A stretch of DNA of 64,000 nt from Phoronis australis (taxonomy: Eukaryota; Phoronida; Phoronidae), in assembly GCA_002633005.1 (NCBI GenBank), contig NMRA01000166.1:498716-562715 (forward strand), read 5' to 3'. Below the pieces are notes generated by a model, which was not told the origin of the DNA, did no database searches, and was given only the letters and a program-made list of their open reading frames with translations. The translations under genes were made by a program, and so were the position numbers. Below, piece by piece: positions 1 to 11,629 of the stretch; within the stretch, counting starts at the first letter, position 1, and each line of letters begins with the position of its first letter.

Positions 1-1421
1 TGCCCATCATAAACACCATGCTATCATGCTTACGAAACATGCTTACAAAAACGGATGTAGGGAATAGAAACGAACCTATGGCCGCGCCTTTAAACTCCAA
101 CAGTAATTCCTAAACCCCAGTTTCTGATCAACATACACCAAACCTGTGGTACAAATTCTAAAACCCGGGCCCTCAAATTCCACACACCCGCCGACAATGC
201 TCCATGCACGGTGATCTGACTCGGAACCAGCCCGACTAAGGAATTTTGTCCCTGGTACGAACTGGAGTTTGGTCACCGGGTATGAAGCGTTTTCCACAAA
301 CGAGTAGAAAATGCTTCATGTACCCACAGACTATAAAAATAATTACCCAGAAACTAGACGACTCCGTATGCCAAGAATTGTACCATAACACTTCGCCTAC
401 CTCAAAATCCAACTGCTGCATGGTGGTTGGGCGATTGCCACAATTTTGTTGCACATCCGGCAGAATTAACGAGGAACATAATATGCCAACATTATACCAG
501 CGTTTTTGGTTGTAAAAGCCACATTTCTTGTCCCATTTTCAAAATTTAAAAACCTAATCACGTGTACTTTTCACGAATTGTTCAAATATGTTATTTAAAA
601 AGTTTCAGTACAAAATTTTAAAAATACTATTGTCGCCCACAGTGTGCCAATGATGGATCTGATTATCTAGAGAACGATAACATTGGCAGCTTGAGATTAT
701 GTAATTAACTAAAATAGCATGGCGTCTTTGATCAATGCTGGCAGATGTGAAAGTACGGAAACCGGTGGAGTTGCACAATCTCGGCTGTGAAGGTGTCAAC
801 GTAAGATTCTTTTCATGGATCTATTCTGGTTCTTGCTTGGTCATAGAAAAGACGTCAAATAACTTAACAAGTCTGGTCGTCCAACTAAAGACATGCAGAT
901 TGGTTGATCCTATGGTCATAACAATTGTCTTTTACTTTTAAGTTCACGTTGATATCCGCTTGGTACCTACAGCACATTTATAGTATCACTATCTGCGACT
1001 GCGTAACTGCACAGATGCGAGACAATCAAGTGAAGAGACTTTCGAAATAAAATCAATGCAGTCATGGAGGAACTTGGTTGCTCGCTGGCGGCTGGAACGA
1101 ACTTGCCTATACCCAATGACCAAACACCAATTCCAGTGACACGATTCCTTAACGCACTTGGTCCTCGAGACTGAACTTTTGTCATCGCGTATGGAGCACT
1201 TACGGCGCATGGGGGATGGGGAGGGAGGCCTAAAATTGACCTTCTGCCAGTGCATACACGAAAGCGCACACTGCACAAAGTTATTAAAACTGTGTTTCAC
1301 CCATTCCGTTGATGTTAAATTCGTAAACGAAGCTCTTTGGGGTTTACAATATCACCACCTTTGCCCGGTTTCGACTTATTGCCGAATACGCCGGCAACTC
1401 AAGTCACGTGCAATTTCGAAC
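1..1421. other. Intergenic, nothing recognised
   Basis: Short overlapping open frames on both strands, none longer than about 100 codons and none with a recognisable domain. I see no RNA gene or clear repeat. Confidence 0.4.
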
Positions 1422-1577
1422 CAGGGGCGAATCCAGGATTTTTTAAAAGGGGAGGGGGACGGATCAATGACTTTTACAAAGGGGGTTCAATTCAACAATT
1501 TGAAAATTCTAGATTTGATATCACTAAAATCAAGGGAAAAGGGGTCCGGACCCCCTTTATCCCGCTGGATCCGCCTA
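1422..1577. mobile_element. Short hAT-like MITE (GGCGGATCC family), about 156 bp
   Basis: Begins caggggcgaatccagg and ends ggatccgcc, an imperfect terminal inverted repeat shared with larger copies at 10927, 22229, 28726 and 43885. The interior is G-rich with no coding potential. Confidence 0.55.
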
Positions 1578-3610
1578 TGCGTATATCGTCATAGTCGAAG
1601 CGTTTCCTTGAGTCTATGATGGTTTAAATGGTCGTATTGGTAACAAAAGGAGAATTCTTCCATGGTAACGAATATTACGAGACCGATGTTACGAGCAAAA
1701 TACCTAATTCGATTTCCATTTTAGCCACCTAAACTGAACGAAATGCAGCTTTAAGACCTCTCTTGTCAGCGCAAAGTCCTACCAGTAGCTTCTGTCACTC
1801 AACACGGTCTGTTCTTTTTCTTGCAGCCTCTCGATAAGAGGACTAAACGGAATCTACCACTCAATGAAGCGGGAGTATTACGTACCGCCAAACTGCCTTG
1901 TTCCACGGCGGTTTCAAAGTTATGTGGCTGCCACTTTCGATAGAAGAGTCAAACGTGAAGTAGTTGGCACCTGGTGGGCAACCATATATGACGGAATCGG
2001 TTACTTCAAAGGTCGCAGCAATGGTTTTAATAAAGTGGACGTGGACTTGTCAACTATTTCACCATAAATGAAGAGAAATGTTAGAAATCAGATTTCGCTG
2101 AATTCCAATAGCTTTCGGCGACACAAATAAATTTAAGTACATGAAAGCCGAGTTTGGGTTAATGTAATGTTTCAGTCTTAACTTTTTTACTTTTGAGTTT
2201 ACTTAAAATGATACTAAACCCTGTGTTGAGGATTTAAATCAATCATCGCTCTGTCACCTGCTGATGTAGCCATTGGTATCAATATTGAAATCAGCTAATT
2301 GACTCATACTTCCTACGTCACAGAATGGATATTATGGTTCTTAGTGGGTGGTCTTACCCCACAGCTGCCGTGCAATTCGCTATAAGCGTACTGTAAGTCA
2401 CGCTTGCCCGTTTAGCAGTCTTTGAAAGGATCGAGTTTTCAAATTTTCCTACAGAGCATTGTTTTGTTTCAGAGAATTCGATGGAAACGCCAATTTGGGC
2501 TTGGTATACTTTTAATGTTATCTTATGTTACAGTATTGTCGAAGAGTACAGTTGGACTGACCTTCTTAATACCAAGTTTACGTCTCGTCCGTTTCCGAAC
2601 TTTTGGTGGGAATGTCTCAAATAGTGCAAACCACTAAGCAGAATTTTTCGGAAATCATACGTTCCGGTTATAATTCAGCTCAAACACCTGTGCTGCGTTC
2701 TGTAGACGCAAGAATCCCGCGAGTAAGGCTAGCGAGGACATCGTGCTTCGCTTATAATGCAAGGTGATATCACGCGCTCATCCGGGATCTTGCGTTTTCG
2801 CGGAAGATTCTCACGTCAACGTAACAATGCTCTGGCTAGCTTCGTACGAAAAGATTCAAAACATGTCATTTTCTTCACCGCTGATTTCAAGATGATGTTT
2901 ACAAATATGGCATCTGATTTGAGATTGTCAAGGTGTAAAGATCTCACTGCAGAAATTTACTTGATTACCTAAATTTAATTGCCTTTAATCAACACAATAG
3001 AAACACCCGTTGAATATATTGAATCAGATACAGCAAGATACTCTATTGCACTTTAAAATCACAGTGACCTTTCAAAAAACTGGTGACACACGTGGTCGAT
3101 AGGCAATCAAAATTGTTTTTGCTCCTAGCGAAGTTGGCACAAGGGAAGTCACGAGATCGCTTAAAAATCACGTAGCAATGGAAATGCGTACCTGGAATGC
3201 ATTTTTATAATGCGTATGTAACTTGTAATTGCACAAGTCAAAATATTGCTATTTTTGGCATGTTGGCCTTATTTTCATCACTATCAAATTACGCTTCTGA
3301 AAAGCGTTGCTATCGTTTCTCAGTTTACATAGCAAACTATACATGCCCTCCATGACATCTGCTTACGCCTATAAAGAAGACTGGCGGAGAAATTTGACTA
3401 AACCGCTTGTGGCAAAATATTAGGGGAAACAATTTGACCTCAACTATCGAATGCCTACAAAGCGGTTGGGTGGCATTGAGCGGCCAAATTTACTCAAAAT
3501 AAATGCATTGTTTCTCACGCCGGGTGGACTCGGGGGAACTATACAGATAGCCTATGATACTATTGATTTTGTGCTTTTTAGTATTTATCGAATATGCAAA
3601 CAAGTAAATA
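1578..3610. other. Intergenic, no recognised gene
   Basis: A splice-acceptor-like tract precedes an open frame near 1830-2067, but its protein is not recognised and there is no partner exon. Otherwise nothing identifiable. Confidence 0.35.
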
Positions 3611-3691
3611 TTTATTTATTTATTTATTATTGTGATATTTAAAATGAGGGCGGCCTCTTCAGTGATAGCACTGCTTTCCAAGAGGGCCCTC
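3611..3691. repeat. TTTA microsatellite plus GC-rich hairpin
   Basis: A run of TTTA units (3611-3628) is followed by an imperfect stem (gagggcggcctctt against aagagggccctc, 3646-3691). Microsatellite next to hairpin is often seen at LINE 3' ends; no reverse transcriptase was found beside it. Confidence 0.4.
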
Positions 3692-5160
3692 AATACAAGA
3701 TATTACATCAGCAATAATAAAACACCTAAATATCTGGTGTGTGTAATAATCAAATTCACACCACCGTCATGCACACATACTGCATATGCTACCTAATTAA
3801 AACGCCGTTTGTTTCCAAATATTTTGTTTTAATTTTTCGTGAAAGCATGCTTTAGTTTTTCCAAATAGTTGTTAATTCAAGTTTGAAGACTGCAATAGAC
3901 CTATCGCAAGCTCGACCCCCTACGAAAAGTCACGTGGGGCAAGACAAACAAACAAGATGTTGGAGGCAAGTACACTCACCTGTCGCTGAACGACGTTCCT
4001 GGTGGAATTGATGAGTGTTTTTCGGACTATCCGACAACGCTTCGACCACGACATCAGGATTTTCATCAGAAAGTCGTACACTCATGATATGAGAATTTGT
4101 AAAGGCGACGAGGATGAAAAGATAACTGTTTTTGAAATCTGAGCAGCGAACATCGGAAGGACCTCACACGATTCTCCAATACCAGACAAATGACAAGGCC
4201 ACTGATGCGATATGTTCATGTTAAGCTGGGTACGTACCTTAAAATCGTAATTATCTATACGATGTCATAGATTTCTGGATATTTTGAACAAAATTAGGTC
4301 AGTGAAGATTTGCCGTCTACTAAATTCCTCCAAATGAAAAGTAGGTCACAAGATGGGATTCCCTGAGTGAAGTAGGTCAAGTCGAAAGCACTCAAGCTTT
4401 TCTAATCTTGGAGCGAAATATATCGACTAAAAAAACTCAGTTTCAGAGATCGGGTGCACATTTACGTAGTCCTAAACAATCAGTTAGCTCTGGTAGGTCT
4501 AGGGCTGTGCCCAAGTCAAATCAGTGCAATTGATTGTAATTGTTTACCAGAGTGTGATGTCAGTAACTGAAAATAACTATTTACATATTGTTCCTAGAAG
4601 GCTGAACTCAGTGTGAGAGGTCTCCCCATTAAACAGTTAAACTTGGACATGGTCTCTTAGAAATTGCTAACTGTGTACACTATGCAATCGAGAAGTCAAA
4701 ACCAAGAAATTGCTGTATCAAACCAAAATCGAGGATAGTGCCAACCTGCACCTCCCCATGAAATCCACTAAATTCTGACTATAATGTCCAATGCTGTTGT
4801 TTTTCAACATTCAAAAAATATATTTAGTCAGTACACACGCCATAGCAACTGACATCGTTTCACCACTCCTGTAGCACAATTTCTTGAACTATAGACTAAA
4901 GTAAGTGTTACCCGACAACCTGTTGTTGGTCGGGTAAAGTAGCGGCTTGGGAACGCAGACGAAGTGTGTTAAGAATGGCTGCGTTCTGATTGGTCAGTTA
5001 ATCCGTCAGTCAAAATCCTGGTGATTGGTTGAATGATTGGTTGTGCATCAGTGGGAAAACCATTTTCCGTTTCGCCAGACTAATGGCTGGAGAGTTCATA
5101 TCTCCTATTGTCCTCGATTAGTCATGAAAACGAGGACTGGGTTACAAGTAGCCGCGAAGT
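3692..5160. other. Intergenic, no recognised gene
   Basis: No domain, RNA gene or larger repeat recognised. A small perfect-looking hairpin (acccgacaac...gttggtcgggt, about 4909-4936) is the only local structure seen. Confidence 0.35.
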
Positions 5161-5547
5161 GTCCCAGCGAACTTTGTCCAAGAAGCCATTCGTGACAAAC
5201 TCACTTTCGATGATGACTGTAAAGGATTACTATGTAGGAGCTACACTCACGTTAGAAAAGCCATAAACATTATTTCGCTAAGAGGAACAACTAGACAATA
5301 ACAGGCTCAGTCTAAAGCAGCGACAATAGACAGGGTCAAAATGCCCAAACAACCAGTCCGGCAACAAGCACGCCAACAAAACCAACAACAAGAACAGCCA
5401 CGAACTGAAGACAACAACATCATGCCACTACCAAAACAATGCAGCTTTTGTAGGCAAAAACATGTCTTAGGTAAGAAACATTGCACTGCAGCAAGTTTTA
5501 AATGTGGAAAATGCCAGAGAGGAGACCGGTACAAGTTAAAGCACTGA
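5161..5547 (+). pseudogene. Gypsy-type retrotransposon gag remnant with zinc knuckle
   Basis: The frame from 5161 reads a gag-like helical segment (FVQEAIRDKLTF, then HVRKAINIISLRG) and stops at 5296-5298. An adjoining frame (5341-5547) has a Gln-rich stretch then CSFCRQKH...HCTAASFKCGKC, resembling the zinc-knuckle module that follows gag in Ty3/Gypsy elements. It is interrupted by stops, and no protease, RT or LTRs are visible nearby. Family assignment is by motif only. Confidence 0.5.
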
Positions 5548-5559
5548 ACTATTCAATGA

Positions 5560-6243
5560 ACTATATCAACAAGCCGAAGCACACGGCAACAATCGATATT
5601 GCCGCGATGATGCAAATAAGTACATATATACGAGATGTGTAGGTTATACTACTAACATAGAGAATCCTACACTCATCTCAGGTTGATAACATGGGCAAAA
5701 TTTCTTGAAATATTCGTCAAAATCCCGGAGTTTGAGAGAGGGAGTTTGACGAAATTTCCAAAAGGTTTTCCCAGTCATAAAACCCGAGACGAGATTTTTC
5801 TCACATGAACCGTAAAACGATCTTTTTGCCGAAAAACTCAACGTGTCTTAAACTTAACAGTTAGCTTAACTTAACAGTTGTAAATTGCATTTAGCTTTCG
5901 GAACAAATATTCAAGTTAGAATTTAAAAAATATTCTTTGAAGTTGTAATATTAAAACTTAACACACGTTTATAAATAACACAGTGAGCAGGGCTTAACCG
6001 CGCGTGAGCTCTGATTAGATGTTGACAGAGCCCAGCTAGGCAATCTCACTGCGTGGTTTCTTGAGTTGGGGTTCTTCTCCGTTTGAATGAACGTGGATAT
6101 GGAATTTGCAGAAGATGGTCCTTTTAAGAAATTGTTTGCATGTTCTTCCGACTGAGAGCACGTGACGGTACATGATTTTGTATGTTATATTGAAGCGTGC
6201 CGGATTGTTCGCGGTGGAGTTTGAAAATATTAGAAAAATTGCG
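5560..6243. other. Intergenic, nothing recognised
   Basis: AT-rich sequence without an identifiable gene or repeat before the hAT-type element. Confidence 0.35.
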
Positions 6244-6789
6244 GTACTGAGCAGTGCTGTAGTGGTAAAATTAGAGGTAACTAGGCGCCCAGTGCCCACT
6301 GTATCACCTTGGGGGCCAACCACACATATAGGAAGGCAAAGGTCTGCGTGCATTCCAAGCATTCTCTGACGGGTGGGGGGAAGCACAATTTTCAAGGAAA
6401 ATAGGCGGTAATTTCCAGAAACCATACGTTGGCGGCGATTTTTAGTCGCCTGTGGGTGTGTCCTCGGGACCTTCGGTATCCGTCCGCCTGTGGTATGGCA
6501 AATTGTCACGTTATCTTAAAATATCATATGAAATCTAAATTTTCATTACTCGGTGAACATATGTTACTTCGTACGCTCCAAAGACTAATTACACACAAAC
6601 ACGATGTTACACACAAACACCACTGAGCCCCAAACACTATGTACCCGGTACAATGTACAATGCACTCATATAAAATGCACAAACTTGAAGTACGATTTTC
6701 TTGCAGGCAGCTGTTCTTAGTTAGTCTTAGTTGTTAAAACACCAGGTCAGTGACCACTCCAAAAATAGAGTACTTTATGTAATAGTTAC

Positions 6790-7062
6790 AGAATCCTCCA
6801 CAAACGTTTTTGTCATCAGTCTCGTTCTTTTCCAAGTTACCTGATCTGGACTGAGAACTATCAGCAGTTCCGTGTTGTCCAATCATCCACGTTTCGGCAT
6901 CAGGTTGTGGGTCGAACATGGTAAGCGGGGGACTATTGACCTTGCCATTAACAGCGAGCTGGCGGCAGTTTCTAATAGCAAACAAGAGAGTTCGTCTACT
7001 ATTATCCGATTCACTTCGCTGAATCCTCGTTCACATTCACTCTACTGCAAGGAAGAGTATTA
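6790..7062 (-). pseudogene. hAT transposase C-terminal dimerisation region, frameshifted
   Basis: The minus strand reads SECERGFSEVNRIIVDELSC; after a frame change it continues with NGKVNSPPLTMFDPQPDAE and WMIGQHGTAD. A CERGFS...NRI motif followed by a GPPL-x-x-FDP tail is typical of the C-terminus of ZBED/KIAA1586-like hAT transposases. The frame break and lack of upstream transposase sequence make it non-functional. Confidence 0.6.
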
Positions 7063-7467
7063 ATGCAGGGGTCCAGTTGTCGCAGAGCACTTTTTAGGCT
7101 GTCTACTCTAACCGTCACCTCAATTCCTCTGATTGCCACTGTGGCAACCAGCCCAATGCATATCGCAACTGACTTCGTGCTCGCCATGTTTAGTGATCCA
7201 AGATGCCAAGAATAGAGCAAAATGGCTGCTCATCGTTGTTAAGTCAATGCCACTGCATGTTCACAAAACTTTTTGAATAAATTGTCCAGGACGCACACTG
7301 TATGGTCAGCGCGCCGGAATATTCGGCAACAATGCTGTCGTCAGCGAAACAGTGCATCGATACCGTAGAAATCTTAATGGTGTCTATAATAATCGATACC
7401 ATAACCTATCGTACCAAGTCCACTGACGCCCCGGTGTACCGTCACTTTTCTGTGCGTAGGCGCTGCA

Positions 7468-8795
7468 TTAAAGGCGAAGGCAACCCTTTTTCATGTCACT
7501 TTTAGCAAAAATAAGGTTCATTGATTATCCCATACACATTTTTCACTTAATTACAGCTTTTCGTAATTTGATTAATTTCTCGTCCGCTACTCCGGAAGTG
7601 ACGTTTTGGGAGGCAAGAGTTTCGCGCCAATTCCTTTTCATTATAGTCTGATTGTGAGAGCTGTCGAGTCAGTCACTGTTCTACCTCGTTTGTGATAAGT
7701 TCGGTCGTCGTTTGCTTTTGTTTACAAGTCAGTCAACATGCCACGCTGTTGCTGCGTGCCGGGATGTACTCATTCTCGTCTCACACGCGCTTTGGGTACC
7801 TTGCGTCGCTTTCCGAAGGATGACACACTTCGCCGTACTTGGCTAGCTCGTTCATGTGAAGAACGTAGCGCTACCCGTCCACGCAACGTACAAAGCAATG
7901 GAGGGTTACCGAGTGTGTGGCAAGCATTTTCTGCCATCAGATTATGACAGATATGTACGCTGAATTGATGAAGGTCCCTGAGAAACAACGCCTGAAGAAG
8001 GGTACCATACTGTCGCTGTTGATTCCCGGCAGTGCCCCGTCGCCAACCCCGAGAAGTGCGTTTTTAAAGCGAGAAGCCTCGCGAGCTGTGGCCACTATAT
8101 ACAGTGACTGGAGGCACTTCATCTACTGTTACCGGGGCTTCCGAACGTACCTCATTGCGTGCAATTCCAGGAACTAGCAGTGATTCGCACTGTGCTGTTG
8201 TCTCTAGCCCAGAGCCTGTAAGCAGCCCTGCAGCGATGTTGAGCAGTGGGAGTGAATACAGGCCCAGTTCGACACCCAGTGAAGAGGACAGTTCGTCATC
8301 CAGTGAACAGATCGGTGAGCCTAAGTTTATTGTGGACTTGTATTGGAGTTATTTGGAAGGTGCCAGGTGTGTGGCACGGGAGTCACACGGCGGGATTTAA
8401 GCAGTTTGGGTGCTCAGATCACCCTCCAGTGGGAGTGTGTCGCAGGACACTCGGGATAGTTCTTCCTCTGTACGTGAGACGAAAATGAGTACACCCCAGT
8501 ACGCAGCAACAGCGTGGCATGTTTACTGACTCGTAAGCAAAAGCAAACGACGACCGAACTCATCCCAACCGAGGTAGAACAATGACTGACTCGACTACTC
8601 TCACAGTCTGACTATAAAAAGAAATTGGCGCGAAATTCTTGCCTCCCAAAACGTCACTTCCTCAGTAGACGACGAGTAATTAATTAAATTACGAAAAGCA
8701 GTAAATAAATGAAAAATATGTCTAGGATAATCAACGAACCTTATTTTTTCTAAAAATGACATGAAAAAGGTGGCCTTCGCCTTTAATATGTAAAA
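7468..8795. mobile_element. Foldback element with two head-to-head THAP starts
   Basis: The left arm (about 7468-7785) and right arm (about 8470-8795) are inverted copies, roughly 85% alike by eye. Both arms contain the same putative promoter-side sequence and an ATG opening into MPRCCCV-GCTH, so two THAP reading frames face each other. The middle (7786-8470) is present once. It is nested in the hAT-type element. Confidence 0.6.
7738..8060 (+). pseudogene. THAP-type zinc finger (C2CH), frameshifted
   Basis: Begins MPRCCCVPGCTHSR, then LRRFPKDDTLRRTW, and in another frame GYRVCGKHFLPSDY, followed in a third by KQRLKKGTILSLL. In order these match the THAP domain: C-x(2-4)-C, the FP motif, Trp, C-x2-H and a basic C-terminal end. 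At least two frame changes break it. THAP domains occur in P-element and Kolobok transposases as well as host proteins; the setting says transposon. Confidence 0.62.
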
Positions 8796-9140
8796 ACGTG
8801 GTTGGCGCTGCGTCTACGCCGCATTATAACGTTCGGTACCTTACGGTGCTTAGGCGCTATGTTTAAATGCCAAAAGGTGTTTGACTGCGCCCACGTCCCA
8901 CTACAGCACTGGTGCTGAGAGTGATTAAGTGCAGATTGAGGATAGAGTAATTGTTCACTGATTGGATGTTCTCATATCCGGTAATCTGTATAATTTGGTC
9001 TGCTGAAATGCTGCGGTCCGCCAACGTTTGAACGGATGTTAAAGCTGAGTGGTTTGTCAACTTTTTGGTCCGGAATTACAATTGCGATACCCGATTTGTC
9101 AATCATGATCATAATCTTGTCGCCTTCACGGAATTCCGGT

Positions 9141-10333
9141 GTAGCATTAAATAACGACCCGTGGAAAAATGACCCCGGGTACTTTTTCAACATTAAACAT
9201 GACCCGGGTCCTGTGCATCGTTCGTGATTTTTAGCGTACAAAGATTCTACTCTCACGCATGATGTTCTTGTCTCACGGATCTGAAGTTATCCCAATCTAG
9301 CACCAGGCACTTTTCTCCGTTCTTTTATATCCTCATGCCGTGGAATTATATGCTAGCAAAGAGATCAGCCACGATCTCAAACATTATTTCAAACCGTTCC
9401 TTTCCCTCCCCGCACTTCCCTTACACCGCGCGCCGCTCAGCCGAGACATTTAAAATTCTTCTCTCACGCACGCTTGACACTCCCATGGATTCAAATTCCT
9501 CTATCCAGCTGCAGGGCAGCACGACAGTTATCGCTTCTCAGTCACGGACATAATTTTCTTTGCTCGCGAACAGACCAGCCCAGCTCCCACACATCATATT
9601 CATGGCCCACACGCCGTTACTTTCTCTGCTTCATTAATTGCATAATGAAATAGGCCTACTGAAAAGTCAAGGCACATTCCTTTTCCGCGCTCCACTCAGG
9701 CGAGTATAAAATTCTTCACTCACACACTTTATTCCCCTTTCAAACACCCCCCTAGCTGACACCTCCTCGGTGCTCCCTAGGCCTTGGTCGACAAAGGCTG
9801 CTCGAACCCGCCCCACTTGGCGCACCCCAGTAGTTGACACCTCCTTGGCGCCCCCTCCCCCGGTCGAAATTGGCTCTCATTCTTGTCCCCATCCCTGTTG
9901 AAACCTCCTTGGCAGGTGGCTGTATAATTCGGCCCCCAGATTAACACTCGCCACCTTTCCCCCGGTAGTCCCCGGCTTAATATTCGTCTAATTGCCACTT
10001 GACCCCGATCACCACTCGGTGGTTTTATTGGCTTTGAAAGTCAACTCATGCCAGTAGCCCCTCCCCCTCGGAGGTCACCCCCCAGACTCCGCGTATCGAA
10101 CATTGTTGAAAGATCCCCTGCTGCGAGTATCATGTCTTCTTGTCCTAACCCCATCATTGCGGAAGAACCGTTGAATAACAAGGACAAGTTTTCACGGACG
10201 TGGTGTCATTTTCACCGGGTTGAAAATTCTTCACATTAAATTTGGACCCCGTGAAAAAACTACCCGAGGTCATTTTTTAATAGTGGAATAATGACTCATG
10301 GGTCATTTTTACAGGGTCATTATTTAATGCTAC
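9141..10333. mobile_element. Non-autonomous inverted-repeat element, C-rich, 1.2 kb
   Basis: Left end gtagcattaaataacgaccc and right end (complement) gtagcattaaataatgaccc are a 20-base inverted repeat with one mismatch, and similarity continues inward (tgaccc motifs). The interior (about 9400-10150) is rich in pyrimidines on the plus strand with no convincing reading frame. No clear target duplication seen. Confidence 0.55.
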
Positions 10334-10926
10334 TTCGGCATTGTTTGGTTGTTGGTATTAGTGTTTTGCAGGCTTTAAAATGTAAAGCGTGTGGATTTCT
10401 ACTTTGTACTACTTCGTGATTCGCGCGTGTAATATCAAAAAATTACGTACTCGGTGTTTTTAACCAGTCGGTGTCGTAATTCATTCCAGGTCATGTGAGA
10501 AACAGGAATACTACTGCAATATCCTCTCGAATTCATTTCATCTGGGAATGACCCAACGAGACTGAAATTTAGTTCGGACATTCCCTAATGAAATGAGTTC
10601 TCGATAGGATGTGGCAGTAATATAATGTATGTGAGATAAGCTATAATCATTGTTGTAAACGGAGTTAAATACCACGTCATAGCTGTTGTAAGCGAGTTAT
10701 ACAACATGTCATGGTTGTTGTCCACTCTGTAAGCTTTTATGCAACAAAAAACTTAGAAAATACATATACTATATTTTGACCTCACAACTACTTTAGGATT
10801 CACAAAGCTAAACACTTACGAAATGTTAAAATTAGTCAGGGTTCATCAGGGCCTTTTTACTCAACGTGAACCCGAAATCCCGAGTTTTTACTCTATTTTT
10901 TAGTTTGAATCAGGGGGTCATCACAT
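10334..10926. other. Intergenic, nothing recognised
   Basis: No gene or repeat identified between the inverted-repeat element and the next MITE. Confidence 0.35.
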
Positions 10927-11239
10927 GGGCGGATCCAGGATTTTGAGTTGGGAGGGGGCAGGGCACAGCAATAACCAGAATCCAGAATTTCGCCACCTTG
11001 CGCGCGCCCAGCCTAAATGTAGGGATGCAGGAGTCTCGAATTTTTGGGTTTGTGAACCTTATTACTAAAAAAAAACGGAAAACGGGGTTTGTTCAAGGCC
11101 TATGCATTGCGCATTCGCCCCCGAGCCCCCCTGGGTGAGCGCATATGCTAGTCAGCAATTAGCACCCAGAACTGCCAAATGGTATCTGGGAGAATTTTAG
11201 GAGGGCCATGGCCCCCTTGGCCCCCCAAATCCGCCACTG
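10927..11239. mobile_element. hAT-like MITE, GGCGGATCC/CCGCCACTG family
   Basis: Starts gggcggatccaggattttg and ends aaatccgccactg. The internal landmarks (gcgcgcccagcctaaa, aacggggtttgttcaa, ctgccaaatggtatctggg) recur in the copies at 22229, 28726 and 43885. It lies just downstream of the ACOT/BAAT poly(A) signals. Confidence 0.65.
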
Positions 11240-11334
11240 TATCAAACGCGAACTTGGAATAGAAACTCAAATCTAATCATAGCAAAAATCTTCATTCATT
11301 TTATGAATTCATGTATTTCAAGACCAACATGTCT

Positions 11335-11368
11335 TTTATTATACAAGGCGGTCTGAACGTTCTTTATT
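11335..11368 (-). promoter_or_regulatory. Polyadenylation signals for the ACOT/BAAT gene
   Basis: Two minus-strand AATAAA hexamers (11363-11368 and 11335-11340) lie 125-158 bases past the stop codon, giving a short 3' UTR. They sit just before a MITE that begins about 100 bases further on. Confidence 0.55.
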
Positions 11369-11492
11369 CATTTTAACAACATGTTAAAGACAAGTTTAGT
11401 GCATGGAGAATTCACATTGCTGCAATACTGCCAAAACTGTGGCTCCCCTCCCCATTACAACGTCCTAGATCCGACAGCATTGGCGACAACCA

Positions 11493-11629
11493 TCAGAGTT
11501 TACTAGCGGCAGACATTGTGTCAGCACTGTGTCTGAAGTTTCTTTCCAGAAAGGATAAAATTCGTCGCCAGCAGCTCACTTGAGCTTTATTATGTAAGTG
11601 AGGAACTCCTCCGTAGAACATAAGGTAAC
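11493..11629 (-). CDS. ACOT/BAAT exon 9, C-terminus with SKL
   Basis: Acceptor atctttcag, phase 1. It encodes GYLMFYGGVPHLHNKAQ, matching the family's WGGEPRAHAMAQ helix, then CWRRILSFLERNF and the end ASKL followed by TGA. The terminal SKL is a consensus peroxisomal targeting signal. Confidence 0.9.

Larger units (their letters stand above)
6252..8911. mobile_element. hAT-type DNA transposon, 2.66 kb, decayed, with 14-bp TIRs
   Basis: The ends are exact inverted repeats: cagtgctgtagtgg at 6252-6265 and its complement at 8898-8911. The flanking octamers gtactgag (6244-6251) and gtgctgag (8912-8919) match at 7 of 8 positions, an 8-bp target duplication. Inside are a degenerate hAT transposase C-terminus on the minus strand and a separate palindromic THAP-encoding element. 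The same ends delimit two short derivatives at 34559 and 43295. CAGTG ends plus 8-bp duplications fit hAT; P elements also make 8-bp duplications. Confidence 0.72.

Noticed and set aside
1158-1619. A 153-codon plus-strand open frame
   Set aside because: Its second half reads through the MITE at 1422-1577, and the first half has no recognisable features.
8104-8400. A Ser-rich 98-codon frame downstream of the THAP start
   Set aside because: It lies in the single-copy middle of the foldback element and may be the decayed continuation of the transposon protein; it is not an independent gene.
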